Assembly: GCA_021234155.1 (NCBI GenBank)
Contig: JAJEKV010000025.1
Location: 722,474 to 786,473 of the forward strand
Direction of reading: 5' to 3'
DNA from: Isoetes taiwanensis
Lineage: Eukaryota > Streptophyta > Lycopodiopsida > Isoetales > Isoetaceae
Length of the DNA: 64,000 nucleotides
Numbering within the stretch: position 1 is the stretch's first letter; each line of letters starts with the position of its first letter. Below, in pieces: positions 34,760 to 44,800 of this stretch. A model generated the notes under the pieces. It searched no databases and was not told the origin of the DNA. It saw nothing but the letters and a program-made list of their open reading frames with translations. Both the position numbers and the translations under genes were made by a program.

Positions 34760-36376
34760 CGCATTTGTGCCACACAACTACAAGGCTCATTGGCAAGCAA
34801 AACAATTCAGACAATGTTTGGCAAGTTTTGGAGAAGACACAATAGAATCTGTAATTGACTTTGCAGAAAACTATGGTTTCAAAGTTCAGCAGGAAGCGCA
34901 ATCATGTCATTGGCACACTGACCAGGTATCCATTTTAGTTCATATCACTTACAGGTTTGGAAGGAAACAACAGGTGGATGGCAATGACATCAAGAAGAAA
35001 AGAAAAGATATGAAGCAAAAAGATGATAACAGAGAAATTATAAAAGAGTGTCACTTCTATATTTCAGATGAGAAGTCTCATGACACTGAATTTGTACAGC
35101 ATTGCCTCTTAAAACATGCCACTTGGTTGGAGTTAAATGGTATTCAATATTCCAAGCATTATGTATGGTCAGATGGTTGTTCATCTCAATTTAAGTCTGC
35201 AAGACCATTCTATTTCTTGGGTAGATGGTACAGAGATCTTGGGAAGGAGATTATTTGGAATTTCTTTACCCATTTCGCATGGAAAAGGTGAGCATGATGG
35301 CCAAGGAGCAAGTGGTAAAAGATTTCTCACAAAGGAACAATCAAGTATAATGGGAGAAAACTCGATTAAGGCCGCAGATGTCGTTCGATTTCTAAATGAA
35401 TTCTTTACCAACAACTCATCGATTCCGATATACGGTGTAAATGCGACTTGTAGCACTTGAAGCACTTGAAGCACTTAGACCTGTATTTTAGACTAATTAT
35501 TGTTCATGATTTTTATGTATGTTTGGTGATACTTTACTAGTTTTATACATGTTGAAGGCCATTTATGTACAAATATAACATTTTGAACTTTTTTTTTTTT
35601 GTTATTGGAATGTTTACTTACTCCTGCATGTTTGATTAAAAGACTTACAAATTAAGCACTTACAACACTTGATTAATTGTTGCCTGCAGGTACTTTTGGG
35701 AAATTGACCCTCATAGTATAGATAGATCAGAAAGGTATGATGCTCAGACCCTCAAAGGGACAACTAAAATTCATTGCATCAGGCCTTTTGATAGAGAAAA
35801 TCCTTTGAAGCTTGCACATAGACCTTTGTCATGTTTTTGCATGTCTTACCCGACCAAAGGGAAATGGGACTCAGTAGCACTAAATCTCGTATAGGAGGTT
35901 GGGAGACAAATGAGTTGGTCCCAAAAAGAGCGTAACCGAGGAAATTCGACAATGAGGTTGTGTCAAGACGCAGGAGATCGATAGTGAAGATGATGGTGAC
36001 CATGATCTGATCAGCTCTAATGTAGAAGTAGGGGACAATTTTGCGCTGAATGCGAAGAGAAGGCAATCTTGAGGGTGTAGACTTTTATGTCCTGAAATGT
36101 ATTGAGACAAAGAACACATTACTAGATGATTATGAAGATGTCATTTGGGGCAATGTTTTTGGAATTGGTGAGGTCATACTTTACGGCTACTATTACAAAC
36201 AATTGGAAGGAGAATTAAGTTTTCAACTTCTTTTAGACAAACCAGCGGCCCACGATTAATACGACCACCCTCGTTAGGATTTGCAAATTTGACATGACTT
36301 TGGTGAAAGACAACCACAGATAGTATGGATGAGCGGACATGCCAACAAATAATGAGCAGCCCGCCTTCAAGTTGAT
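34760..36376 (+). pseudogene. TE-1 transposase-like gene, 3' half
   Basis: Resumes the frame broken at 14985. The 34755-35291 frame is well preserved: FVPHNYKAHWQAKQFRQCL, VIDFAENYGFKVQQEAQSCH, HTDQVSILVHITYRFG, CHFYISDEKSHDTEFVQHCL, then WSDGCSSQFKSARPFYFLGR, followed by a shift and SHGKGEHDGQGASGKRFL (35262-35320). This ISD ... SDGC--QFK ... HGKG--DG-GA order looks like an RNase-H-fold transposase core. After an intron (acceptor near 35690) come YFWEIDPHSIDRSERYD, IRPFDRENPLKLAHRPLSC, VGDNFALNA, GVDFYVLKCIETKNTL and LLLDKPAAHD. The C-terminus ends with ERTCQQIMSSPPSS near 36376. At least three one-base shifts separate the pieces. It belongs with 13417-14985. Confidence 0.75.
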
Positions 36377-36850
36377 ACAAGGTTTCTAATCATCAATTGT
36401 GCAAAGAAGATAAAAATATTCATTGATAACTTAATAAGTATATCCGGATCAAAGGATATATCAAAATGTATACAAAATTGGTCACCCTACATGAACAACA
36501 AAATGGGTCGTCAGGTTGACTATTTACAATGTGTTTCACCTAACTATTTACAAATTGTTTGGTGTTGCAAAGGCAGAATTGTTGATGAACTTACTATCCG
36601 CCTGTTCGGTCGACCACTTCACAAATGTAGAGTAATAGAGATCAAAAAGAAACCTGCCGAGGCTGTTAACATTTTGCATCCAACCTCTCAAGAATTTCCA
36701 CGGCCTCCATATCAAAGAAATCCATAAGTTGTATTCTCTTCAATAATGTCTTCCAGTTATCATCCATTGCAAGTTGATACAACAATGGAAAAATGGAATC
36801 CACTAGCAAACTTGAATCGCACTTAAATTCTTCAATCCTCATACTTGTCG
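36377..36850. other. Spacer between convergent TE-1 genes
   Basis: Holds the 3' end of the minus-strand FCP1-like gene in degraded form. No independent gene; the 78-codon plus-strand frame at 36491 is antisense to it. Confidence 0.45.
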
Positions 36851-36884
36851 CAATAACAGTTTGTATAAGGTGGAGACAAGAATG

Positions 36885-37586
36885 TTTTATAAACCGAAGT
36901 CATCAACCAAAATACATCTTTCGATTGTATTGAGGAAAGGCAAAGACACCTTTTCCAAAGGTTTCATGAACACCTTGGTTTGTCAACATGTCCGTGTAAC
37001 GTGAAAGGCATTTTGTCACAAAACTCTTGTCCCCAAATAAAAACAAACTGTGTATAAGTAATGGACACAACTTGTGAACACCTCCTTTGTATTGAAACCA
37101 GTCATAGATGACCATATAGCCAAGTCATAGTAAACACTTACCTTGTTTAAAAATGCGTAGAACACCCGGGCTGAATAGAACTATCTTGTTTTTGTATACT
37201 CTATAATGTGTGGGCGGGTATTTCAAGTTTTCGGACTTTGAATATGTTTTGACCAAAACACCATTGAGGTCCATAATCAATAGCTTTCTACTCACCATGA
37301 TATCTCTGCTATGTGCTGCTTTACTTGTTGAACCTGCTGGCTCAACACTTGCTCGCTCAACACTTGGCGGGCAAACTTTTCGCTCAACACTTGTTTCAAA
37401 TGTCTTGGCAATCAGATCAACACAATGTTGAACCATTGTTGGCTGTACTATATTTGCCTCTGAAACTATCTTTTGTGGAACAAAAGCTGGCTCAACACTT
37501 GTTTCAAATGTCTCAACTATATTTGGCTCAACTATAGTTGGTGGAACTATAGTTTCACTCTCCTTTTCTGCTCTCCTTTTCTTCAC
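36885..37586 (-). pseudogene. TE-1 FCP1-like HAD domain, C-terminal part of the second gene
   Basis: Minus strand. The 37586-37125 frame begins with a basic run and a degenerate repeat of VEP/FETSVE phrases, then KLLIMDLNGVLVKTY (about 37240-37286), HAD motif I of the FCP1/NIF type with Asn in place of the second Asp, and FSPGVLRIF. A splice donor after FKQGK (AG|GTAAGT, near 37135) leads to an exon with IWSSMTGFNTKEVF (about 37065-37115). IERCILVDDFGL (36889-36930) is the second acidic motif. Phosphatases of this family act on phospho-Ser/Thr; the altered motif I makes activity uncertain. Broken by stops. Confidence 0.65.
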
Positions 37587-37589
37587 TTT

Positions 37590-38443
37590 ATTGATGATGT
37601 TTGATTTCTCTTTTCATTATCAAATTTGTTTTGAATTTCGTGGAGCACCTACATTAGAACAAAACAAATTCAAACAACCATTGCAAAGCAATTTAAATTT
37701 TTTTTATTAATAACACTCAAATGGCTACAATGAACACTCAAATACCTTCTAATGGCTACAACACTGCCTTTCATTGATATGGAATTATCTCCAATTGTCC
37801 CTGCATGGAATCAAGACCAGCTAATTTTCATGTAACAGACTCTTGATTGAGACAGAATCATTTTTGTCATTCAGAGCATCAAGTATAGCTTGAAATAGAA
37901 TACCTTCTTTTGGATATGGACCCTGATCTTCAACTTCAACGGAAAATGGCGGCAGATTGACCTGTGGTGATGATGCTTTCCCAAAGTAGCAGCATTATTA
38001 AGTGCTACAAGTGCTTCATCCGTTGTTCTTTGCAACTCTAAACTTGTATTCTCATCAGCCTCTAATGCATCTTTCAGATTCTTCTTGCTTTCTCGAATGG
38101 ATAAGTCCTCTTAGGTGCTTCTACTTTCCCGCTTGCTTTATCTTTGCTTTTTACGTTTCTTTGGAACCGTGACTTTTGATTTGGGTGAAAATTTCCTTTT
38201 TCTTGAATGTTCCTTCACCACTTCTATCTCTCGTGGTCACTCTCTTGATGTGACTCAATTTCCTTTCCCCTCAACAACCTTCCCATCATCTCTGTTAGTA
38301 TAACATTATCTCAGAAAGAAAACATCACCCTCATCATCTGTTAGTATAACATTATTTGCTCCAATCTTATAAGGAGATCTTGAAGTTGAGGGTAGCAGAG
38401 CAAGATTTCCAAAAGGTGATATCCTATCATGTACAATGGAAGG
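37590..38443 (-). pseudogene. TE-1 second gene, basic and coiled linker
   Basis: Minus-strand fragments read KKRKFSPKSKVTVPKKRKKQR (near 38120-38185), ALEADENTSLELQRTTDEAL (near 38000-38080) and QAILDALNDKNDSVSIKSLL (near 37835-37900): a basic, nuclear-localisation-like cluster followed by a helical, charged stretch. It corresponds in position to the charged linker of TE-3. Confidence 0.4.
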
Positions 38444-39686
38444 TGATCCTGTATTTTTTTTTTTTTTTTTGAGGGAACGAATTTTTTTTGTATTATATAG
38501 ATAAAATAGTACAATGTATCATGCTCATAGAGAATTACTACAGGAGTAATCTCAACTTCTTCATTCTCTATTTTGCAGAAACTTATTAGATGCTCTACAG
38601 CAGATATACATAAAGCACATGAATTGCTCTTATAGCTGATATGCTTGACGTCCTCGGATTACTCTTCCCACCGGTAACTAGAAGATGTATGTATGACAAT
38701 ACAAAGGCTAACCATGCAAAGCTCTCTGAATGATGTAATCCTCTTAGAGGAAGCAATTGAATACTCCAAAATTTCTTAGGAGAGGAATAGGAATATCTAA
38801 CCTTACTCAGTGCAAGGCATAGCTGAATATCTGAATGACACAACAACAGACTAGAAAGAAGCTCAAGCATCGATTCGAGCGCAGCACTTCCTCAAAATAT
38901 ATATTTTAGCATAACCGTTAAAGCCAAGACTTATTCTCGGTCATGAGATTCTTGGCATAGCAAAGCATTCAAGAACCGAAAGTGCTTAGAGTAATCTTTC
39001 ACTCAAACATATATTTGAGCACGTGACCCGAAGAAGCATCTTCGGTCATGAGGTTCTTGGCATTGCAAATTACCAAGAACCGAAAGTGCTCAAAGATAAT
39101 CTTTCTCGCACCGCAAATTAGTCATAGAACACATTTGTCTTTGCATTTCCAATTCAAATCTCAGAAATTATGTACTGTTCAAAAGAGTTCCCCTATTCAA
39201 AAACATCTTTTCGATCATCCAATTCATCTATAAGACATTTACGCTAGAAAGAAATGGTGGAAGAGAAAGACCATGAATGGATTTTTCCAAGAAACCGGAT
39301 TTTTACTTTCTATATGATATAAATCAAACCTTTTTCAAATCTTACGCCTTCTTTCCTTCTTCACCTTATAGGCCGACCTCCAACTTTCTGCCGATTTACC
39401 CTTTTCAGCCTTGTCTACTCCGGAGGAATAGATGTAAAAAGAAGGAAACCACGGAGTGGACCTCTGGCCAGAGAATTGCCGCCGAAAAAAGGGAAGAAAT
39501 ACATGCATATGTTGTTCAAATTCCAAAAAAATGGCCCATCGCCTTTGCTAGCATCCGTATAATCGATTTTTTGCGCATAGATCCGGCTTTGTGATGGTTT
39601 ATGGGAGGGAGGGAGGCCGCTGCCCTCTAGCCGCCAAGAACGCCGCCTTTAGGCGCTTAACGCATTATTATTTGATCCTGTATTTT
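38444..39686 (-). mobile_element. Poly(A) retroposon (LINE tail or processed RNA copy) with 14-bp target duplication
   Basis: TGATCCTGTATTTT stands at 38444-38457 and again at 39673-39686. The insert between them (1,215 bp) begins with a run of T, so it is a minus-strand insertion with a poly(A) tail, the mark of target-primed reverse transcription. The sequence before the tail (ATCTATATAATACAAAAA, then TTCGTTCCC) looks like a plant L1-type 3' end. No reverse transcriptase frame is present, so it is a 5'-truncated LINE or a mobilised transcript. It holds a ~90-bp tandem duplication (38925-39110, TTCGGTCATGAGGTTCTTGG). It interrupts the second gene of TE-1. Confidence 0.75.
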
Positions 39687-39741
39687 CAAGCCTCGTCTCG
39701 CCCACAGTGCATCGCCATACCAAGCTCTAAAAATAAAGCGT

Positions 39742-39890
39742 AACCGATAGATGAAGTGAAAACAATGCATTTACCTTTAGCCAACAAAGTCAGGTGGCAC
39801 ATTAAGTGATACTCATGATCACATTTTAGTTTTACCGATAACCCTGTAATTGCTGGAGAATGCTAATCCATATGCAAACACAAGTGTCCT
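39742..39890 (-). pseudogene. TE-1 second gene, RING-like Cys/His cluster
   Basis: Minus strand: TCVC (39866-39877), a short frameshifted stretch readable as AYGLAFSSNYRV, then KLKCDHEYHLMCHLTLLAKG and KCIVF. Ligands C-x-C, C-x-H-x2-H-x2-C and a later Cys match the TE-3 block, but the last C-x2-C is reduced to one Cys here. The retroposon at 38458-39672 lies just downstream. Confidence 0.5.
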
Positions 39891-40400
39891 CAAATATATG
39901 TGTAAGTCTCTACTAACCGCATTGACTCTAATTGGTGAAAATTTCATACCTTTCGGTTCTTCCAAGTTTTTGAGGTTTGATCTCAAAGATTGAGAGGTTA
40001 GCATCCTTCATGTGAAGTTCACCTTGCAATTCATCCCTTCTTGATCTTTGGTTTGGATTGACCTTCCCCGTAACTTGCCATTTTTTTTTTCTTTGCATAG
40101 GTCTCAAGCATAATACTTGTTTCAAGCTCAAGAATGTCTTTTTTTCTAACTCTGGAGTTACCCGCAAAGATTTTTTGAGTTCTAATTTTTTTTCATTTGC
40201 TCAATATTATTGTTTGCTTACGCCACATTGCCACTTAAAGCCTGGTTTGAGAGATCCTCTCACGCCAATGTGACAAGGATGTCATTCAACTCCAATGCAC
40301 AAGCTTCTCTCTCACTAGAAATTCTCGGTGATCTCATTCTCGATCAGTTCTATATTCTACAATTTTTGTGCTCAAAATAAAAGATTCCTTCGCCAACTTC
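39891..40400 (-). pseudogene. TE-1 second gene, coiled linker
   Basis: Minus-strand fragments between the N-terminal domain and the RING-like block are rich in Lys, Glu, Asn and Leu (for example SLRSNLKNLEEPKG) and contain several stops and shifts. A coiled-coil linker is likely. Confidence 0.35.
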
Positions 40401-40843
40401 TTTTTCCTCTTGAGCTTCTACCAGTCTTCTTCTCGTATTTTTTTGGTTCCAATGATTGGGCTTCCTACACCTCGTATTTCATAATTTGAGCTCGCCAGTA
40501 GCCCAATTTACCTTTGTGCTTTTCGAGGGATTTTTTGTGCAGATATGCAATTTTCCCATGCAAAAGCATAGGCTATCTGTTTTCTGACCTCATTATTGCA
40601 TAATCCCTCACTCTGATAAAGCTTTTTTATCAATGTTTGTAATTGTTCTTTCAGATGTGGCTGTACCAGCGAGATTTTTATACTGTGTCTGGAATTTATC
40701 TCCTCTCTCCAAACTGATAGCCAATCTTCTTTGGTGATTTTTTTCTCCAAATATTTCATTTTTAGAGCCGGAATTAGTCCATCATCCGACAATCCATGCA
40801 TTTCCACAAAATCTTCTACTGTCACTGTTCTGATGCTTTCCAT
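40401..40843 (-). pseudogene. TE-1 second gene, N-terminal domain
   Basis: ATG at 40843; 111 codons stay open. VTVEDFVEMHGLSDDGLIPA, KKITKEDWLSVWREEINS and NNEVRKQIAYAFAWENC (about 40545-40605) are shared with TE-3. The protein continues past 40508 after a shift with a basic run. I recognise no named domain. This end lies 220 bp inside the right terminus of TE-1, so the promoter must be in the subterminal region 40844-41042, which carries a GCTATGGC(G)CGAGAAA repeat. Confidence 0.6.
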
Positions 40844-41042
40844 TTGGCTTTCGGTATGGCTATGGCGCGAGAAAATCCCAGACTAAAAGCTATGGCTATG
40901 GCGCGAGAAAGTTCGACTAAAAGCTATGGCTTATGGCTATGGCGTACGGTTATGGCGCGGGAACTGGCAGCATTAATTGCGTGACACAAGCCTGACGGGA
41001 TCCAAGTGCTTTAGGTGCTGGGTGCTGTCGCATTTTTTTGAT

Positions 41043-41064
41043 CACCAGTATAGAATTTACACCC
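41043..41064 (-). repeat. TE-1 right terminal inverted repeat
   Basis: Inverted copy of 13043-13064, followed by TTCT (41065-41068) and the rest of the DIRS A1 repeat. Confidence 0.9.
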
Positions 41065-41210
41065 TTCTAGAGCTAAGGGACAAGTGTCCCGGGTAGTTAG
41101 CAACTGCCAGGAGTTTGCCCTATTTGTAGCTTGGCTTACGGGTGTTTTGGCATCAGCGCTTTTGTGCACGCATCTCCATTTGGTAGATTGTTCCCGAGCT
41201 CTCTTCCCCC
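41065..41210 (+). repeat. DIRS repeat A1, right piece
   Basis: Starts with the second TTCT copy and matches A2 (47918-48061) with two substitutions and a 2-base indel. A further 34-bp tandem duplication (GAGCTCTCTTCCCC...TTGGTCGCTGGGT) follows at 41197-41262. Confidence 0.9.
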
Positions 41211-41472
41211 AGATTGTTGGTCGCTGGGTGAGCTCTCTTCCCCAATTGTTGGTCGCTGGGTTCTTTTCTCTGACGTCTTCCTCTTGCTCTGTCACCGTTT
41301 CTTTTAGCATCGTTTCTCTTGTGCGCACCATCTTCCTTTACAATTTTCTTTCCCTCACATCGTCCTCTCCTTCTACTCTTCGTTTTCCTGTTGCTTGTTG
41401 CTGTTACGTTTCTTTGGTCTTCACAACTCAGGGTGGTTTTCTTTAGTGCTCCGGTGTAAGGTTTACAAAGCA

Positions 41473-42237
41473 ATGGCACGTGGTGGTGATTCGAGCAGGC
41501 TTGGCAAGCGACCTGCTTCTAATGGGTTTGCCTCCGCTTCTGCAGCGGTCAACGGCTCTCCTGGAGAGTCCCCAACAGATTTACAAGCCCCGGCTTGGGC
41601 TCAAGAGATTATGAAATTGGCCACAGATAGAGCAGATCAATTGAATTCTTTGGAGGCAAGAATTGTGGCTCAACTGCAGTCTCAGCCTAAGACGGAAGAT
41701 TTGACAGTCTTAGAATCCAAAATTGCAGCTTTGCAGGAAGAGATAGAGCGCAAAAGCAAGAAATCTAGAATGCCGGTACTCAAGTATCCGAGCAACGTCA
41801 AATTATGGGACAGTTTCAACGGCATTGAAGATGCTTTTTCGGATTTGGAGAGCCATCTTCGGTTGTCCAAAACTTTGGATCCAGTCGCCAAGGCGAAGAT
41901 TGATAAAGGTATGTCTGTCATTTCTGAGCAAAAGAATTTAATTTGGATAAGGGATAGGGAAGGACCAGCAGTTGCGGAATGCTATGAATTTAGTGATCTT
42001 AATCCATCGGATGGCGATAAGAAGCTTAGGGAAGCTAGAAGGATGGCCATGGAATTGAAAGGTACTTCACAGAATAAAAGATTCGGTAACAAGAAGCAAC
42101 TCAACTGTTTTATTTGTCAGAGTCCCGAGCACTTGGCAGCCTCTTGTCCGGCTAAGAACTTGCTTTCCCCAGCCCCTCAGCAGCTTCGCCTTCCAAATGC
42201 ACCTAATGCAAATGCACTATTTTATAAGCCCGCTTAA
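41473..42237 (+). CDS. DIRS gag-like protein with CCHC zinc knuckle
   Basis: The ATG at 41473 gives 254 residues; the frame stays open upstream to 41395. The N-terminus is Ser/Ala-rich, a predicted coiled region around residues 55-95 (LNSLEARIVAQLQS, ESKIAALQEEIERK) is followed by a central domain (LWDSFNGIEDAFSDLESHLR), and a C-terminal zinc knuckle CFICQSPEHLAASC (C-x2-C-x4-H-x4-C, about residues 214-227). This is the layout of ORF1/gag proteins that package element RNA. The frame is intact, with TAA at 42235-42237. Confidence 0.7.
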   Translation: MARGGDSSRLGKRPASNGFASASAAVNGSPGESPTDLQAPAWAQEIMKLATDRADQLNSLEARIVAQLQSQPKTEDLTVLESKIAALQEEIERKSKKSRMPVLKYPSNVKLWDSFNGIEDAFSDLESHLRLSKTLDPVAKAKIDKGMSVISEQKNLIWIRDREGPAVAECYEFSDLNPSDGDKKLREARRMAMELKGTSQNKRFGNKKQLNCFICQSPEHLAASCPAKNLLSPAPQQLRLPNAPNANALFYKPA

Positions 42238-44800
42238 TGTGCTGGACTTTTTCTTTGGCACTATCTTGTTCCTTTGTATTTGTGATAAATGTAAGTTTTG
42301 ATTCTTATTGCTATGTTTTTCGTTGAGTCTAGCTTGTTATTCTGTTTCGTTGAATCTCTCTAATTGTTGATATTGTGTGACCCTTTAATTTTTGTCCTAA
42401 GAAACTACTTTGGAATTCTGCCATGAACCTGCAATGAATTGTCATATTCTGATAAATATTTGTCACAAAATTTGTAAGCTGTGGAGGCTGGTATGATGTC
42501 TTTCATTACGCGTCTTCTTATCTTGGTCTTGTAAGAACTGAGGCAATAGGTAGGTCTTCAGCAATTTCTTGCATTTTCTTTCAGTGATGGAGGATGTTGA
42601 TGCTGGATGATTTCAGTTGTGTTATGGGACTCTGGATGTATTTAGGATGAACTTTCATATGTGGTCCAATTCTCCGAGACGTCCTTTGCATCTCCGTACC
42701 ATGTTTCTCATGCAAGTTTGTCAAACTCCAAAAGTAGCAAATTACTTGACACCCGGAAAATTTAAATATCAAAACCTTAATTATCAAACCATAATGCCTG
42801 GGTTATGAGAGATCAAACAGTTATGAGAGATCAAACAGTATACTTGATGCAAAATTCTAGAAAGGAAGGAACATTCTTATGCGCCACAGTTGGAGTCAGA
42901 CACACAAAGCAAGTAATCTTATTTTTTGGATATTCCTTGAGCGGGAAACTCAGCCACTAAAGTTTGTAATCTTATTTCTGGATTGACATAAATCTGTGCC
43001 TTTGATCATATCAAGCAAGGTGTGCAAGCATTTAGCCATAGCTGGGAGCTGTATGCGGTTGTACTGTACCATTTACCATTGATCACAGTCCTGACATTTG
43101 CTTGCTTGTTAGTTGTTGTCTTAAGTCTACGAATATTCGTTCAGGCATATCTTTGATACAAAGTGAGATAGAGTTTTCTCTGAAAGAATCGTTTGGAATG
43201 CTTAGCATTACCTTGTGCAAAAGAATGTCCGATTAGGTACTGATGCATGGCTTCTTAACATTGAGACAATGGGCTGGTAGATAACTCAAATCAACATGTA
43301 GGACCTTAATCCATCTATTTCTTGTCTTCACGAGTGTTTTGTTGCTTTTATTTAGCATGGATAAGACTGATGTATTCATGATAGTACCTCAGTGATAGTT
43401 TTTATTACGATACCGAAGTGTGCATCAGTGCTGGGAAGGGGTTATCTTCTATTTGATACACTGGATTTGGTCATGTTGCAGAAGTTTCAAGGTTCTAGAT
43501 TCAAATTATCTTAGAAGGTCTCTCTCACATGAGGTCTGCCTGTGTTTGTCATCACTTTCTGTTTAGTTCCTCTTGGCTCTATCATTTTCCATTTCCTGCT
43601 TGCTTAGCCTTAGGTTCTGCCTAGTCTTTCAAAAGTCTAATTCACAGCTTTCACCTGGCACAGACAGCATCATTTCTTTTCAGGCTGATAATCATGCATG
43701 CAAACCACCTTCTTCTTGTATCGTGGTTGTTTTGTAGCCTATTCGTCTAGGCCAAATGCTTGATATTTTAACTTAAAACAGGTTAAGTAGTTAGTGGATT
43801 TCCTGTGTGTTGTGTGTGCTATCCAAGAGCAGAATCCAGTTGTGGTTTATTCGAACCCCTGAATTGTTTCCTGCAACTCCCGGATCAGATCGAATTCCCC
43901 GCATCCTTTGGTCTTGATCGGAATGTGGTTTGGGCTCAGGGTCAGGTGCCGAATCTTGGTGGGAAATGCCGCTATTGCATTCGATCCTAGTCTGGAGTGC
44001 TACAGTGGTCGGAGTGTCGGATTGATGGCCTTTGCCACGGTCTTAAGTTCGATTTTACTTAGGAATATAGCTTCGTTAGCTTATCTTATGGCTTATTTTG
44101 TGGCATATGGTAATCCATATGAGTTGTGGAAGTGGCACCTTTGTTATGGCTTATTTTGTGGCATACGGTAATCCTTATGAGTTGTGGAAGTTGCACCTTT
44201 GTAATAGGTACAGATAGTTGGACGCACATGGCTATGTAGCCTTGCTTTGATTGTGGTGTTGTCAATATAGCTATCCCGTTAAATTACTATAACTTAGACT
44301 GTTTGGTTTTTCAATAATGATATTTCGCTTGTTGATGTTGCTAAGTTTATTCTTATTTTGCAAATCTTTTTAGCCACCATTGCAAGTGTACCTTTCCTAG
44401 AAGTTGTCTCGTCATCATGTTAGACCATCATGGCCATAGCTATACTGTCTTGCATATCCCTATGCTTATTTTGGTGCGCTTGTTGTCTGGTTATTCAATG
44501 TGTCGGTGCCTCCGTGGTAAATGCGGTTTCCATTCCTTCTCTGTTAAGGTTATTTGACGTGTGTGCCTTCTTGTCTGTTAGTCGCATGCTTGGGAGTTGT
44601 AAGTCTTCAGGTTATGAGCCTTTGTGTGATGCTTCAAGTCTTGAGTGGCGACTAACCATTGAGTTGATGTTTTATTAGGAATGCGTTGGTAACTTTTTAG
44701 GTGACTACTTTTTTGGTTCCCGAAGGGATCTCTTTTGGAAGTTGGTTGGTTAACAACTGTGAGGTTGTTGTGCTCTAACAATGGTTTCATTTTCTAATAT
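42238..44800. other. Non-coding spacer between DIRS gag and reverse transcriptase
   Basis: 2.56 kb with no motif-bearing frame. T-rich plus strand. A 58-bp tandem duplication lies at 44087-44206 (TATGGCTTATTTTGTGGCAT). A donor-like AATGTAAGT near 42288 and a pyrimidine-rich acceptor GGTGGTTTCAG at 44809-44819 would allow an intron; unproven. It may also be an old insertion whose ends I cannot see. Confidence 0.45.

Larger units (their letters stand above)
13043..41064 (+). mobile_element. TE-1: DNA transposon with transposase and RING/FCP1-like genes, carrying nested insertions
   Basis: A perfect 22-bp terminal inverted repeat (13043-13064 and 41043-41064, beginning GGGTGTAAATTCTATACTGG) is flanked by TTCT at 13039-13042 and 41065-41068. 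Removing the element and one TTCT restores the DIRS A1 repeat as it is read intact in A2, which independently proves the boundaries. Minus TE-2 (19.8 kb) and the poly(A) retroposon (1.2 kb) the core is about 7 kb, close to its relative TE-3 (7.6 kb). It carries a plus-strand transposase-like gene on the left and a convergent minus-strand gene with RING-like and FCP1-like parts on the right. Four-base target duplications do not fit hAT, CACTA, Mutator or mariner; I do not assign a superfamily. Confidence 0.85.

Noticed and set aside
37210-37537. Plus-strand Leu-rich frames as membrane or repeat proteins
   Set aside because: They are the reverse of the VEP/ETSVE repeat in the minus-strand FCP1-like gene.
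13038-41069. Five-base target duplication CTTCT for TE-1
   Set aside because: It would remove a C from the right inverted repeat; TTCT keeps both termini identical and agrees with the 4-bp duplication of TE-3.
41395-41472. Upstream extension of the DIRS gag
   Set aside because: The frame is open but T-rich with no conserved sequence; the ATG at 41473 fits better.
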